A stretch of DNA of 64,000 nucleotides from Pampus argenteus. Taxonomy: Eukaryota > Chordata > Actinopteri > Scombriformes > Stromateidae. The DNA lies in the NCBI GenBank assembly GCA_036937835.1, contig CM072870.1, forward strand, positions 24,338,501-24,402,500, given 5' to 3'. The notes beneath the pieces were generated by a model that was not told the DNA's origin, searched no databases, and worked only from the letters and a program-made list of their open reading frames with translations. Positions 47,470 to 60,569 of this stretch are shown in pieces; position 1 is the first letter of the stretch, and each line of letters opens with the position of its first letter. The translations under genes were made by a program, and so were the position numbers.

Positions 47470-49660
47470 AAGGTCTTGATGTACTTAGAACAAAATTGGT
47501 GAAGAGCCTCCTAACATCCACCATGCCATGGATCAGATTGACTGGCACTGTTTAAATACATTCACAAGCAGGCAAATCATCAATTCGTATATATATAAAA
47601 TTATTTAAATAAATTGTTTAAAGAGGAACTCCACATCTGTTTTAGCTTCAACATAAATGCATTAAAACTCTCACATTCCTTGTTACATCAATGTCAAATG
47701 TGGCTGACTGACATCTGCACACCTGGACGCTATTCGGAGGTCTGTCAGTCTGCGCTGGGTGTTAGTAACTACAGTCATCTAAAACAAGGACTGTGATTAG
47801 TGTCCAGGCTGCCAACGAGTAATTCTGCTCCTTAACACCACTGTCATTAAACCCCAGTGGCCACTAAAGCCATTATTCAGCGATAAAGTTTTAATTGTTC
47901 CATTGTCTGTGAGGAAGGTGGTGGGTGGATAATTAGCAGCAGCGCTGACGTGTCTCTGAGACAAGAGGAGAAACTGAAACTCAGACAGGCAGCAGGTTTC
48001 TTAGTCTCACTCCCTCTGTGTCACTGTCATCCATCTTTCATGCAATAATATGAGTTTAATATCGAGAAAGAGACAAAGAGAGAGAGAGACTCGTGTCACA
48101 GTGCTGGTTGAATATTGAAAAGAGTTTATGTTACGTGTGTATGCAGCTCCTTACAGGTATATAATTACAGGCAGCTGTATGGATGTCTCCACAATTTATT
48201 CATTACTTGGTTATTGGGGTAAGATGAGAAAATGACATCAAGCATGTAGTATGTTAACAACAAACCATAACATAGATGACAACATCAGAAATACATGCCT
48301 GCCTTAAAACTCACTAATTAACACATTACAGCTCCTCTGTTTAATCTGCACAAAAAACACTTCAGAGGAGCCGTTGGCATATTCAGACTAATCTGAGGCT
48401 CGGCCTGATTCTTTACAGGATCACTTATCGTCCTGCTGAAGGTTGCCAGGCAACCAACGGAGTCCCCGGGAGACAGATGTACAAACTATACATATGCAGA
48501 AAAACTATGTATACACCATTTCTCACATATAAACTGGTATTTATTAAAACAATGTGCACCTCACACACGCTTCAGACCAGGCAAACACATGTTTACATCA
48601 ATCAAAGCCATTTACTGTATAAACCTGATATTGATTCATGTTATCAGTCTTCTAATTTATATATATATGATGTATAATTTTTGTTACGCTTAATCATGAC
48701 ACAACTTCATTATAAACAGCTACAGTCGTCTGTAATGAAAGATGCTCTGGTGTTGTTGGAGATATGAACATATCTGGTTTATGGCACGTCTGCATCCTTT
48801 TATGGATAATAGTGGGAGTGGAAATAAGGTGACTGACGTTTATAAAACAGAACCATGCATGCACAGCTTTATGAAGTGATGAAAATTATGCACATACATG
48901 ATTTATGTCTCTAGCCGCTGGTGTCAGTCATCTAACTCCCCACAACAAAGTGAATCATTTGCATATTTCCTACAATATGGATTATTCCATTTAGTTTAGT
49001 TTAGACTTTAAAGGTTCCACTGATGTATAGAAATACAAATGTGTGCGTTTGTCATCACACTGTGGACTCTGAAGCAGTTGTTAAGGCTGAAGTAAGACTC
49101 CATGAATGTATAGCAGTGCAGCCCACCGTAGATTTCAGTCACGCCTGCACGTTATCTCATGACAGCACACTGTTAAACACGCTGCAGAAACAGTGCAGTA
49201 ACAAGGTGAGATAATCAATATCCTTCGCAGCAGCAACCTGGATCCCAATGATCTTGGAATAGTCTAATTGACAAATATTGGTTTATACCTGCATGTGGTA
49301 TTGACGACCTGTACGAGAGGGCGACGTGGTTAATTTTAGAGGAAAGAACATCACTTGTAGAAACTGGATGTTTGTGGGAAGAACAACGTTTGTGTTTTTA
49401 GGTGACGTACTTTTAAACCTTGTATCTGTGGCTTCTGTAAATCATTGTGAATGTACAAGAGGCCGATTGATTAGTTTATTGCTGTGTCTAAATGATGAAT
49501 TACAGTTAATCAATAGTGACACTAATATTCTTTTTAGTCATATGTTCTTTCTACCATGTTATTTAGATCATGTCAGCAGGGTCGATTTTTAATTGTCTAT
49601 TTTTAAATGATCTAATGATATTCGATTAATTGGCATATATGTTATTTTTATATGTTTGCT
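47470..49660. other. Unique DNA with a possible regulatory block, no gene
   Basis: The block 47790-47990 is non-repetitive with TAAT-rich words (AACGAGTAATTCTGCTCC, GTTTTAATTGTTCCATTGTC, GGATAATTAGCAGC) and may be regulatory. A GA-rich tract lies at 48063-48090. The rest shows no exon or repeat family that I can name. Confidence 0.5.
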
Positions 49661-49664
49661 CAGT

Positions 49665-49780
49665 TATGATCTTCAGCTGTCAAATGTGAAGGTTTGTAGT
49701 TTGAATTTGAAGACACTTCCTCACCACCTTCTGACATTTTAGAATAAATGATTGATTAATAAACAACAGACAGATATATT
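49665..49780 (+). repeat. Teleost dispersed repeat fragment
   Basis: CAGCTGTCAAATGTGAAGGT, TTGAATTTGAAGACACTTCC and TTCTGACATTTTAGAATAAA, followed by TGATTGATTAATAAAC, keep the order of a common fish repeat ('tctcaaatgtgagg...tttgaagacgtca...ttctgacattttatagacc...ttaatcga'). The middle part is deleted. Confidence 0.5.
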
Positions 49781-49789
49781 TGTAATGGA

Positions 49790-52700
49790 AATATGTCTGC
49801 TGTCTTTATATTTAAACTGCTTTGATTAAACTTCCTTCCTCAACATTGTTAAATTTAACATATATTTTTCATGTAATCTAGACAGAACGAGTCTTCTAAA
49901 CATCTTGACCCAGATGATATAAATAAACGTAGTAGCTGCTCTGATCAGCTCTCTCCTGTGAAACTGATGATGATACTTTACAGAATATTATTACATCCAA
50001 ATTTAGGACACAAAAGTGTGAATGCACTCAGTGTCTTAGTAGCCTCATTTTATGACTCGTGTATTAACTGTAATTTTAGCATTTATTTCTCTAAATAGAT
50101 AAACACTGTTTGAAAGTAAACAGCACTGACAGTAATCTCTGCTAAAAGATACCTGATACCTGGATGCAAAACAAATTTCCAGCATCTTTATTATTTTTCA
50201 TGTAGCAGTCAGAATATTTTTCATCCAGATGGTTAGAAAAGGGTTTAGGCTCAAAATAAACAGCAGCAAGTGTTGCATGACACAGGGATGATTTTGATTA
50301 TTTATTAGTATTATTTGTGTTTATTTAGGATTGATCTCATGTTGTCTGCATGTATTTTCTGTGGACCTTAAACGCCACGTACACACGAAACAAGGCATAT
50401 GCCACTTTCTGAGCAAACTTCAGGGAAACTCACGTATCATATATGAAGAGTAAAACAGATAAATGTGTTCTTACAATGAATAAACAAACAAGAACATGAC
50501 AAATGCAAACAGATATATCCTCAAATATGTTCTGTAATTATCAAACAATACTTACAGGTTATGAAATGTTTTCTCATAAATAATAAGGTGAAAAGTAGAA
50601 CAAATTATCTTTACATTGATGCTGCTTTCAATGCCTCAGTCGGGCAGATATAAGTTCATATTTCATATATTGTGTGTAATGTGTGTTATTTATTATTGTT
50701 TATTATTATCACATGTTGTGCAGAACTGTTTGTCCTGCTCACACTCATACTGTAGCTTTTCACATACATGCAGTCACAATGTGTCTTCAGAGACCAGCAG
50801 GATGAACAGTGATGGTGATTATGATCTCTGTGCTGGATTGGGCCCCGTTTACACACCGAGCTGTGCTAGACCCACTTCAAGTCCCGACAACACTGAGATT
50901 TCTGGCTGACAGGTCCGGATCTCTTAGCCAACCTTTAGCCGTGTTACGCCTGATGTGTCAGGAGGTGTAATTTGTTCATCGCATCTGTACATAAAGTTTC
51001 CTTACACGGTGAGTGAACAAGCAAATAAAAAAGCAATTTAGAGCAATGTCGGGTTTCCAGAATACAATCGGTGCTACTGACTGCACTCATGTTGCCACGA
51101 GGGCACCGAGTGGGAATGAATTTGCTTTCATTAATCAAAAGCATTTTCATTTGATGAATGTTGAAATCTGAACGAGACTCAATGGTCTGGGTCAACCCGT
51201 GATTTGTGACTGGTATTTTTGTGGTGACTCTCCACCTGATTAAAAGAAACCTAAACCCTTCAAGTTGGACCCCATTACAGATGGATGCTTAGCTCTGTGA
51301 CCAGGAGGCTCAAACACAGGCAGGTGTCACACCTGCAAATGAAAAGCAGCCTGAATGTTTCTCTCAGACTAAAACACATCTAATGTCTTAATTTCCATGG
51401 ACTGACTGTATATTTCTATAGATTCATCCTGTATTTATAAGTGTATCACTTTCTTTGTTTGCATTGTCCCTGGTTGAGACTTCTGCAGAGTTATAGTGTG
51501 GTGAGATCTCATCACCTCCTGCGAGCCATCGTGACAGCCTCATTATCTTGCCCTGTGTGTGATCCCACTCACACACACGTCTCTCTCCCTTTTCCCCTCT
51601 GCCTGTGCACTCTGGATCTTCCCTTCTCATATTTTGAAATGGATGGGACTACTTCCTGCTCTGGCACCGGGACAGACACATGGCCTTGGCGCCTCTCTGT
51701 GAAAGATCTGGCTTATGTAAAAACAACTTAATAATAATAAATAATTTATTGAGCTCTCAGTTGGGGTTCAGCGTTTTGGCAGTGCAAGCATTGTGTTCTT
51801 CCTTTTTGGATGTAAAACAAGTTTTACGGTTGACTAAACAGCAGGAAACGGTGTGATAAACAGTTTTATTTTCATCACCCTCTTCGCAGGTCAGATCTCA
51901 GGAACCTTGGTTTTGGCTGATACCCACAAAAGGTGCTAAAATGATTATAATTAAGACTGCAGACCTAAACTCAGGTTTAAGCTAGCATGAAAAGACATTA
52001 TGACAATAGATGCATCTGTTGTGTTTCTCCATCAAGTAGGATTTATGGTCTATTGAAGCCGAGTGCACCAGTGCATCAGCTGGTCACAAGATCTTGTAAA
52101 ATGAACAGAAGTAGAGCTAGAGGTAGAATCACAGACGAGAGATCATTTCTAGTGTCGCTTTCTCTGCATTTGAGTGTAATGAGTCCAGTCTTGTACCATT
52201 TAGTAGCTACTGTGTCCTAACATGTCCTGTATAATTAAGGGTCATCTTTTTCAGAGTTGCATCTGATTGCAAGACAGACTGAATCAACAGAAACAGAGAA
52301 AGTGGTCAGTTGAAATATTTTAATCTTCACTGTTATACAATATTTTTATATTACCACAATGGATCAAATAAAAAAGGGGTCGTATTATCCTCTGACTGCA
52401 GTTCCTCTCAGACCTTTAGCATCTTTGTCATTGCTTCAACTGTTTACTGCTGATTATTGCTGTGAATGAGGATGTCTTATCGGCGCTGGAGGAGATGAGG
52501 TAAGCAGCTGTTTTGTGGTGTGCATGTGATGTTTCCAATGTTCAAACAGACTGATGTACAGCACATTGCAGATACTGTCCTAATGGTTGCTCTGCTTGAA
52601 TCAGATTTCAGTTCTATCAATATAGCTCCACACCACGCAATACTCCCTAGAGAAATTAACAGTGATTGATCTCTCGTATCTAATTCCTTTTCTTCTCAAT

Positions 52701-54870
52701 TTTCTACACACCGATGATTAAGATGTATTTTCCCTCCAGGTGAAAGAAAACAACAAAGTTCAGTTTCATTTGGGAAATTAATTTCCAAGCAGAAGTCTGA
52801 CTTTCCTCTTGACGTGGCGGCAGGGTGCTTTACTAACTTGTAATTGATCTGGTTCTTGTAGCATATTTCCAGGTATGGGGTAAACTCGAGTGACTTCAGT
52901 GTTGCCATGTAGCTCATATAGCTGTGCGGAGGCATCCTTATGAAAAGCCTGCTGGTATTTGCAAAAGATGTGGTGCTTTTAAATCACTTGTGTTGGTGTA
53001 ATAAGCTTTTCCAAATACACTCTTGTAAAACATGATCAACATTTATCTTTGAAAATAACATCATGTACAAATGCATCTCTGACCTTTCAGAAATGGTATT
53101 TCATCAGTATCTGATAATCCTATGGCCAAAAGGAGCAGAGCTGGAGATTAGATAATAACCATTTCTGATTGATACAGTGATATGATTGATATGAAGTAGG
53201 CTAATCCTGGCTTGTTATTACCAGCAGTTCCATGTTCTCATACATAATGCATTATGCAAATGGGTGTGATATAAATATCTTAATCATGTATGTCCTAAAT
53301 AATGTGCTGCTGCAGGATTCAAAGCTACCTCTTGATTGCGTACCAGATATCGCTGCTGCAGTACCTGCCTTGATATCTCACTGTATACTTTAAACTAAAC
53401 TTAAATAAATCCATCCAGACATGACGTCCAGCAATATGTTCGTCCAGAGCTGCTCTGTCTGAAGAGTTTAACACGTCACACGGATCTCTCTGTGTGGGCT
53501 TTTTAAATGAATCTGCATAACAAATATTTTATCTTCAGCAGGAACGACCTTGTTGAGTTTGGCCATTGATCAGCACATCGACTTATCCACTCCAATAACC
53601 CTGAAACTCATTTATCATAGGCAAGGTTTTAGCCTGGCACAGCTACACTTACTGACAGAAAATCAATCTATTCTAATCAGTTAATACACCGACAGGTCAT
53701 GGCAGGAATATGTGAACATGTACAGTACAAGCCGAAGCTCTGATTAGAAAAGATGGAAATGTTCTATAATGCAGGAGGGTCATACATCATTCTTATTTTC
53801 TGTTGATGTGTTGAATAAATGTTGCAGGAAACCTCCCTGCTGCATGTCCCTGCCTGAAAAACATTTTCTTTTTACATCTTCAGATACTCTTGGGAGAGGA
53901 GCTGGAAGTGCAGCAGTGGTGCACACACACTGTTGCAGCAGGACTTGCATACAGTGGCTACACATCTGTATGTGATTGATATGCAGCCTCATCCTCAGTG
54001 TCAGAAAACATATGTTGCAAATGGAGAATTTCCCACCAGGCTTGAAGCAATCCCTTAATGGAGAAACCAGGTGTTTGCTGGTGGGATTATGTGTGTGTTT
54101 GTGTGTGTGTTTGAGATAAACAGGAGAAGCTGGAGAGCGAGTGTTTGTCCGTCTTATGGATGTATCAGTTTTCGGCTGGATTAAGTAGTCTACTAATTAC
54201 ATGGTCTGTTTGTTGTGTTTGTTTATCATATCCTCATTAGCCTTTTGTTGGGGGGGAATAAATAGCAAGCGGCAGAATTGTTTTTGGCATCTTAGAACAA
54301 ACCAACCAACAAAGTGTCATTTACAATCACAGTTTACAGCACTCAGAGAGACAAAGTCAATACCTCCTAATGGACACAGGAAATCTGTAACCTGTCCCGT
54401 TGTCTGGGACAAAATGCTTATTTGGTCCAACTGTGACAGTACGATTTGTTCACTGAAGCTCATCAACAGCGTTATGATTGAGGGTTACAGTTTAGACAAG
54501 CGTCAGTTTTAAATTGATGTAGAGGTTTTGGTGAGCAGCGTATCTGCTGCCACCTCAAACCTCAACGTATATAAGTGACACCACTGATTACAGATAAACA
54601 GATCGGATACATGAAAACACCTTACTGCCTTTTACAAGTTCTCATCCCTAAAAACTTGTAAGTAGGTGGTGGACAAAGCAACTACTACTTCAGTTGTTAA
54701 AAAACACGTTGTTGAATTATTATATACGTCTATAAACTCAGCCTTATAGTCTTCTACAACCTCGTAGTGACAACATGCTTCTTTTGTACAATCGATATGG
54801 AGCTTTATCACCAGAAATTTAACACCAAATTATCACAATACATGCTGCTACATCCCACATCCTCCCACTG
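49790..54870. other. Unique AT-rich DNA, no gene
   Basis: No exon recognised. Open frames at 50616-50909, 51441-51731 and 54201-54512 have no domain or signature. Block 52690-52970 is non-repetitive and may be regulatory. A TGTGTGTGTTTGTGTGTGTG tract lies near 54090. Confidence 0.5.
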
Positions 54871-54879
54871 TTTCCGACT

Positions 54880-55830
54880 TTTCTCAGATGATGTCGGCTT
54901 TCTTTTCATCCCTGTCTTCGCAGGCTTCACTAACTCTCTGTGCACATACATCCTTTCATCCCATCATCCCTTCCTCTACCCTTCCTCTACCCTTCACAGC
55001 AACATGGCTTCTGTTCCCCCTTCACAGGCCGATCAAGTTGGTGGTTCTCAGTCTCTTCTTTTATTTCCAGCTGGTCAGTCTTATTCTTCCCACCACATTT
55101 GTCACAACCTTCAGTCCAGGCTCAAAGACTTCTTGGCTAAAGAAGTCAAGGACGGATTTATGATTTTTCATGTGTTCTTGCCCACACATTCACTATGCAA
55201 CAGTTCATTCTCGTATGTTTAGCAGGACATTCATGGGGATCTTCTCCCACACTTCACAAGAAGCCAACCTTAGCATACCTAACTGGCTGGAACTGTTTCA
55301 AGGTAAATCACATCAGCTGCCAGATGTCATTTCCCTCTCTGGATGTCATGACTATCTGCAACTCCAACACTCATGCTTATTCCATCCAAAAGATACAACC
55401 CTCCACCATCCAGACCTACTTAGCAGGAATCATCATCCTCCCTCGCCCTCCTACCCTCCATTCTCTCGTTCCCATGTTAATTAAAGGCTTGTGTAAACCC
55501 AGCTAGGTGCTCACTTCTGACCTTCTCAGCCTCTGTATCTATTCTCCACGTTCAGGCTGCATAACCTCTATTGTTGACTTAACCCTGACTCTCATAGTAA
55601 AACAGATCAGCTGGGAATTTCTGTTATCTCCGCCTTTATAAGCTGCTGACCAAATACATCAGCTCCAGGTATGGTGCCCATTCTTTGTCACCAAAACGAA
55701 GCATTCATACAGCCCTTCACATCTCAGGCATATGTTCAGAACACTGTTTCTCTTTTCCGTCTGCATCCACAGCCAGACTGAGCATCATCATTGCAGGCAT
55801 ATGGCTCCTATAGCCAACAATTTTCTTCCC
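54880..55830 (+). mobile_element. Degenerate DIRS-type (tyrosine recombinase) retroelement
   Basis: Broken plus-strand frames carry two recognisable parts. At about 55109-55168 LQSRLKDFLAKEVKDGFMI corresponds to the start of the DIRS reverse-transcriptase region, which is then truncated. From about 55258, YLTGWNCFKV, FPSLDVMTIC and QPSTIQTYLAGI (to about 55428), then MLIKGLCK (about 55483), KTDQLG (55599-55616) and a decayed CFSFPSASTA (about 55741) follow the order of a DIRS tyrosine recombinase, from its core-binding domain to the region of its catalytic HSFRIGA-type box. Frameshifts, stops and loss of nearly all of the reverse transcriptase and RNase H make the copy inactive. Confidence 0.65.
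55195..55780 (+). pseudogene. Tyrosine recombinase remnant of the DIRS-type element
   Basis: The first 103 codons (55195-55506) hold the N-terminal core-binding part with the diagnostic STIQTYLAGI segment. Later pieces lie in other frames: a CISTLRSG-like region is decayed, KTDQLG is intact, and the R-box region reads CFSFPSASTA in place of an H-x-F-R-x-G-type box. The catalytic residues are not present in one frame, so no recombinase is made. Confidence 0.62.
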
Positions 55831-56094
55831 CGGAGTTTCTGTGCTCTCTCGTCCAGCAGGTTCTTGTGGACTGTGTCTGCTGCTGTGGTCCTGCGTGGCG
55901 TCTTCTGCATGTGTTGTCACCGTCATCATTGTTACCATATCCCCATTACAGTTTATAGTTATGTAATGATTTGCTGCTACTGTAATAATTCATCATTCAT
56001 TGTAACCTATTCTTATCATCCATTGTAATTCATTATAATTCATTGTGAGTGTACAATATGTGTGTGTTGATTTGTTCTGTACATGTGACATCAT

Positions 56095-56306
56095 TGCACG
56101 TCTGTCCGTCCTGGGAGAGGGATCCCTCCTCTGTGGCTCTTCCTGAGGTTTCTTCCACCTTTTTCCCTGTTAAAAGGTTTTTCCTCACTAATCGAGGGTC
56201 TAAGGACAGAGGGTGTCACTCCCTGTACAGATTGTAAAGCCCTCTGAGACAAATGTATTTTGTGATTTTGGGCTATATAAATAAAATTTGATTTGAGTTG
56301 ATTTGA
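56095..56306 (+). repeat. Dispersed retroelement-like 3' tail
   Basis: The order is TGGGAGAGGGATCCCTCCTC, CTTCCTGAGGTTTCTTCCAC, GTTAAAAGGTTTTTCCTCAC, CGAGGGTCTAAGGACAGAGG, GTCACTCCCTGTACAGATTG, CTCTGAGACAAATGTATTTT, GGGCTATATAAATAAAATTT and a final TTGATTTGAGTTGATTTGA tail. This is a very abundant fish repeat 3' end. It is the second copy in the window, opposite in orientation to 101-200 and about twice as long. It lies about 270 bp downstream of the DIRS remnant on the same strand, which is probably coincidence. Confidence 0.75.
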
Positions 56307-56319
56307 ACAATCTCAATGA

Positions 56320-57360
56320 TCTCCATCAAGCTCACGTTAATCATCTCGGGTGGAAACACGCCTGAGACGACATCCTCCTTCCAGCTCCACCCCTCCTCTC
56401 TGCATCCCTTCACCTGCCCTCAACATCAGTACCTCTGAATATCCAGTAAACCTTTAAACACTGTTGGTTGGTTCTTGCTAGTGAACCACTAGTGCAGATG
56501 TCTCTTCTTTCATATTTGCCTTCTACACCCACACAGCATTAAAAATCAACAGTACTTACCACTAATACAACTTGCTGTTGCTCAAATAGGAAAGGAATCA
56601 TGTTTTAATTGATTTATTAGTTTACCCATAGCTACAAGGAAACTCAGTCTCAGAGCGTCAAAGGTTCATGTAAACAGTTTAACCCCAGTGAGACCTCAGT
56701 CGGAGCCCATACGCTCCTCTGACATGTAAACACAACAGTGGTGATCAGCCTTCAACCTAAAACCAACCTAACTTTCATTTATCTTCTGTCCCATGACTAA
56801 TGAATTACAGAGGTGGAAATTTACTGTAGCCAAGTGTGGTGGAGATGTGATCATCCACCCTGAACACATCACACTGCTCCCCAGTAGTGTAATAATGGAT
56901 GGTAGATGGCTGCCATTACGACCTAGCCTCTGGACGGCAGAGCACTGTGAGCCACATGAAATCAAATTACCACTCAAGAGGAGGTTCACTCTCCTCGCCC
57001 GACATGTGCCCTCTCCCTTTTCTCATCTCCTCCTCCTGTTGGCTCCTTTTGCTGGCTGTGCATCCACCTTTCTCGCATCCTGTCTCTTCTAGGAAGAAAA
57101 TGTAGGGAGAAAAAAGAAAGTGCAGCGATCCTTTGAGATCTCATAAATTCAATATATTCATATTGGCTAGACTCCCTAAAAGTGCTTGGGAGTGCATTCA
57201 GTGAGTCCATAAGTCACAACATTGTCAGAGAGGCGATGGTGATGCATGAGGACGCCGGTGCTCAGTTCATTCCCGAGCAGGTACTCTCCGTCAGATAAGC
57301 ACAACCTTAATTCCTTCCGCTGGCCTAATGTGTTTTTAATGCAGCCCTGTGACTTATGTT
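56320..57360. other. Unique DNA, no gene
   Basis: Several overlapping short frames on both strands (56768-57210) without signature. No repeat family recognised. Confidence 0.5.
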
Positions 57361-57369
57361 GCTGTCACT

Positions 57370-57690
57370 TGGTCGACCTCATAGGGATGCCAGAATGCTA
57401 GTGGGAGGTAGACAGGGACCAGGAAACGTGGCAAAGATTAATCGGAGCGGCAGAGACATCACATGTATTGACTGAGAGGGCTGCAATTCGGTGGAGTCAC
57501 AAAACCGGCAGCTTGTCTCATGTTGCAGGATGAATGAGCTCCGTTTGCTGAAATGTGCATTTGATGAAACAATACAGGATGACCTCAGGCAATTTATGTC
57601 ATTGATACCATGTGGATGCAGGTGAATTCCTAACTGCCAGCATGTTTCCAAGCGATGGAGACTTATTGTAGAATCACAGTAATATATCAT
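57370..57690. promoter_or_regulatory. Candidate conserved non-coding element
   Basis: About 320 bp of dense, non-repetitive sequence (AACGTGGCAAAGATTAATCG, TGAAATGTGCATTTGATGAA, CAGGCAATTTATGTCATTGA). The 103-codon minus frame through it has no recognisable domain. Regulatory role inferred from texture only. Confidence 0.3.
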
Positions 57691-57699
57691 AAAGCTGGT

Positions 57700-58543
57700 G
57701 GCATCATGTGATCAACAGACACTTCATTTAAAAGCAGCTGGGTCCCTGGGGAAATGTTCAGGGCAACAATACTGTTCCCACCCATCTACCCTGCCTGCAT
57801 TTACATTTTATAGGATACATGATAACAGCTGCAGACCTCACTGAGTCTGTCAGAAACACTGCAGGGTGTAAACACGTCTTCCCACTAGTGGGCCAACAGC
57901 GTAACAGCATGTAAGGAGGATGTTGTGCACTAAAATAGGGATCAACTCTTATTGATAGCAACAGCATTAACAGGATATTATCCTGATGTCCTTCTTACAC
58001 TGAAACACTGACATAGTTTCTAAAAGTACTACAGTATGAGCTAAAGGTGTTTATAGTAGACATAATAATCATTTTATTTCCTGTGTATCTAAGCTATAGA
58101 ACAGATGCATCATGACTTCTCTGCATTACATTAGTCAGCAGTGAGATGTTAAAACGTAAAGATCCCCTCCAGGTGTGTTTTAAAAACACTCTGCTTTGAA
58201 TAAGAATTTGTGCCTGACGCTGTTTTTTTCCCACATAAAATGTTCAGTAACCTAGTTAAGAAATAGTATTAATTAATTATTAATATTAAAATGATATTCA
58301 CTCCTTTGCCTTCATTAAAAATCCAGAATCTATGAATATAAAAATATGTTTAATTTCAAAAGTTCTACTGCAGGACAGAATAAGTTGCATACTGGACCGC
58401 GATCAGCCACGAACTGGTTGTGATGTCACAAACTCATTGTAGGTCCACGTCTTAATACATATAAAGAAAGAAAAAAACATCCAGGTGAAGCAACAAGACG
58501 CACAACACATGTTGGGGTTCAATATTTATCTATAACATTTAAA

Positions 58544-58578
<35 letters not shown>

Positions 58579-59980
58579 ATGACTTTTTCTTTATAATAAA
58601 CTTTAGTTTTTGGTACTTTTGGTTTACTTATTAACTATCTTAATCACATAATCTTGTGTTATTTCACATGTGGTTGTGTTTATTAGTGTTTGTTGTGTGT
58701 TGTTGTAGGATCACATATAGTAAAGAGCTGATGAGAAAAGAAAATATTTCAAGGGCTCTAAAGGACCAGTTCACACGTTTCCAGTGTGTTAAAGCATCAG
58801 GTGTTAATATGAACAGTGACTGTATTTATTGCTCCTGTTCACACTGGCATCAAATTCCCTCTTTGTGTTTCCCTGTTGAGCTGTGGTGGAAGTATAGGAA
58901 CAAAAAGAGGGACTTTGGCTCTAAAAACACTGTAACGTTGAAACATATCTGCTGGATTTGAAGCTTCATATTCGCTTCAGAAACCTTTAAACACGTTGGT
59001 GGATTTTGTCTCCATCACTTTCATTGTAAGTGTATTATGAAGGGTTGATTACAGCAAGAAAAACATGCTTCACTGTTCATTTTGTCTCCTGGTTGATGTT
59101 TTAAGATATGTGAACCCGTCCTTGAAGACCACTCCATGTGAGACCCTTTTTCCTCGTCAACGCCTCCTTGTAGCTGCAGGAGATTATCTGTAACTCTTGA
59201 GATGTTGCAGCATAAATCACCAGGGGACAGAATAATTTCTGAAAAACCTGTAGACACAACCTATTAAAGTATATGAAACACTGCACTGTAATCCTATTGA
59301 GGAAATAATGCAACCCTGCTTTAGATATGTCTAATGTCAACATTAAATCAAAAGTATGTAATATGAAAGGATCACTGGGGCAGTTTTGTGTGATTTGTTT
59401 CCCCCGTACAGGAATAGACTGTGCAGTTCATGGATCTCATCACGTCTCACATAAACCCATAAGCTGCCATTTTCAGAAAGCATGCTCAGAAAAGCTGAGT
59501 GAATACTACCTGTGCCTCAGAAATAATACAGTAACTGAAGAGAAAGCCACTAAAGACCCAGATGAGATGAAAATGTTGCTCTGTGTCTGTTGAATATGTG
59601 AGTTAGCAGTTTGCTCATTCAGTGAAATTCAGGTTGGCATACTAGTGTCTAATAAAAAGAGTTAGCATATGAGTAAAAGCAAGAAAGAAAGAGAAATGTA
59701 AAGGATACAAGTTCAAACAGTATAAAAACTATAAGTCTATGTAGTGTATTACATAATACAATATATCTCGAATATGTAAATGAATGTGTAAACGATAACA
59801 TTTTGTACATGCTGGAGAGCAACTGTGTAACTTTAAGTGTATGGCACTAATGTGATGTAATAAATAAATGAATCTGCTGAACATGTGCCGGTAAAAAAAC
59901 ACTGCAGTGAATCTGTTGGTTCCTTCGTTTGTGAGTCACCACAGGTTTTTTTTCAGGGCCTCCAACATGCATGTCTCCTG
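57700..59980. other. Unique AT-rich DNA, no gene
   Basis: No exon recognised. The 101-codon plus frame at 58656-58961 and the frames at 59021-59593 lack signatures. Confidence 0.5.
58545..58575. repeat. (TA)n microsatellite
   Basis: An uninterrupted TA run of about 15 copies, flanked on both sides by AAAGTAT-like words. Confidence 0.95.
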
Positions 59981-59989
59981 ATCCACATG

Positions 59990-60560
59990 TTCCTCATGAT
60001 GTTCAAAAGGGAAACCTGCTTTTAAAACACCACCATGCTGCAGTTATTTTTATTTTTTGTACCTTTGTCCCCCGGCCCTGATAAGCCCTCACATCCTTGG
60101 CTAATCAGCAGGAAAAGAATAGGACCGCATTTTGAGTTTTAAAAATTCATGTTCCTCCTCTGCACACACACACACAGCAGCCCACAGGGGACCAAGCTTT
60201 CTCCCTCCTGTGGGGGAGAGAACCACAGGCAGATAAAACCTCCACACGGGGTAATGACATGCATGACTAACACCTGCATGCACACGCTAGATGAGCACTG
60301 AAGGTGAGGACACGTCCTGAGTAGAGATAAACAGAGAAGGCCGAGGCCACGGCGGTGTGAGGGTGTGTATGTCGGTGTAGAAATGAGGGTTTGTTCAGGG
60401 TGGGAGGTCTTCTGCCAGTTAATTGTGTTTTCCCAGCCTTGTGCCTGCCAGTAAATTGGCCCTGTGGTCTCTCCCTGGCTGGCTGGGCTGCCACAGAAAG
60501 GTCACAGGTGCTCTGAGAGAACACAACTACAGGCCTGAAATCTGTATGAGGGATTTTCAA
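59990..60560. promoter_or_regulatory. Candidate conserved non-coding block
   Basis: Two non-repetitive stretches (about 59990-60160 and 60400-60560) flank a short CA-rich tract (60163-60177). They include CTTGGCTAATCAGCAGGAAA, GCCAGTTAATTGTGTTTTCC and CAGTAAATTGGCCCTGTGGT. Open frames on both strands are short and motif-free. Confidence 0.27.
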
Positions 60561-60569
60561 TTGTTTATT

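Noticed and set aside
54960..54992. Short CCCTTCCTCTA tandem repeat
   Set aside because: Only two to three copies. It gives several overlapping artefact frames.
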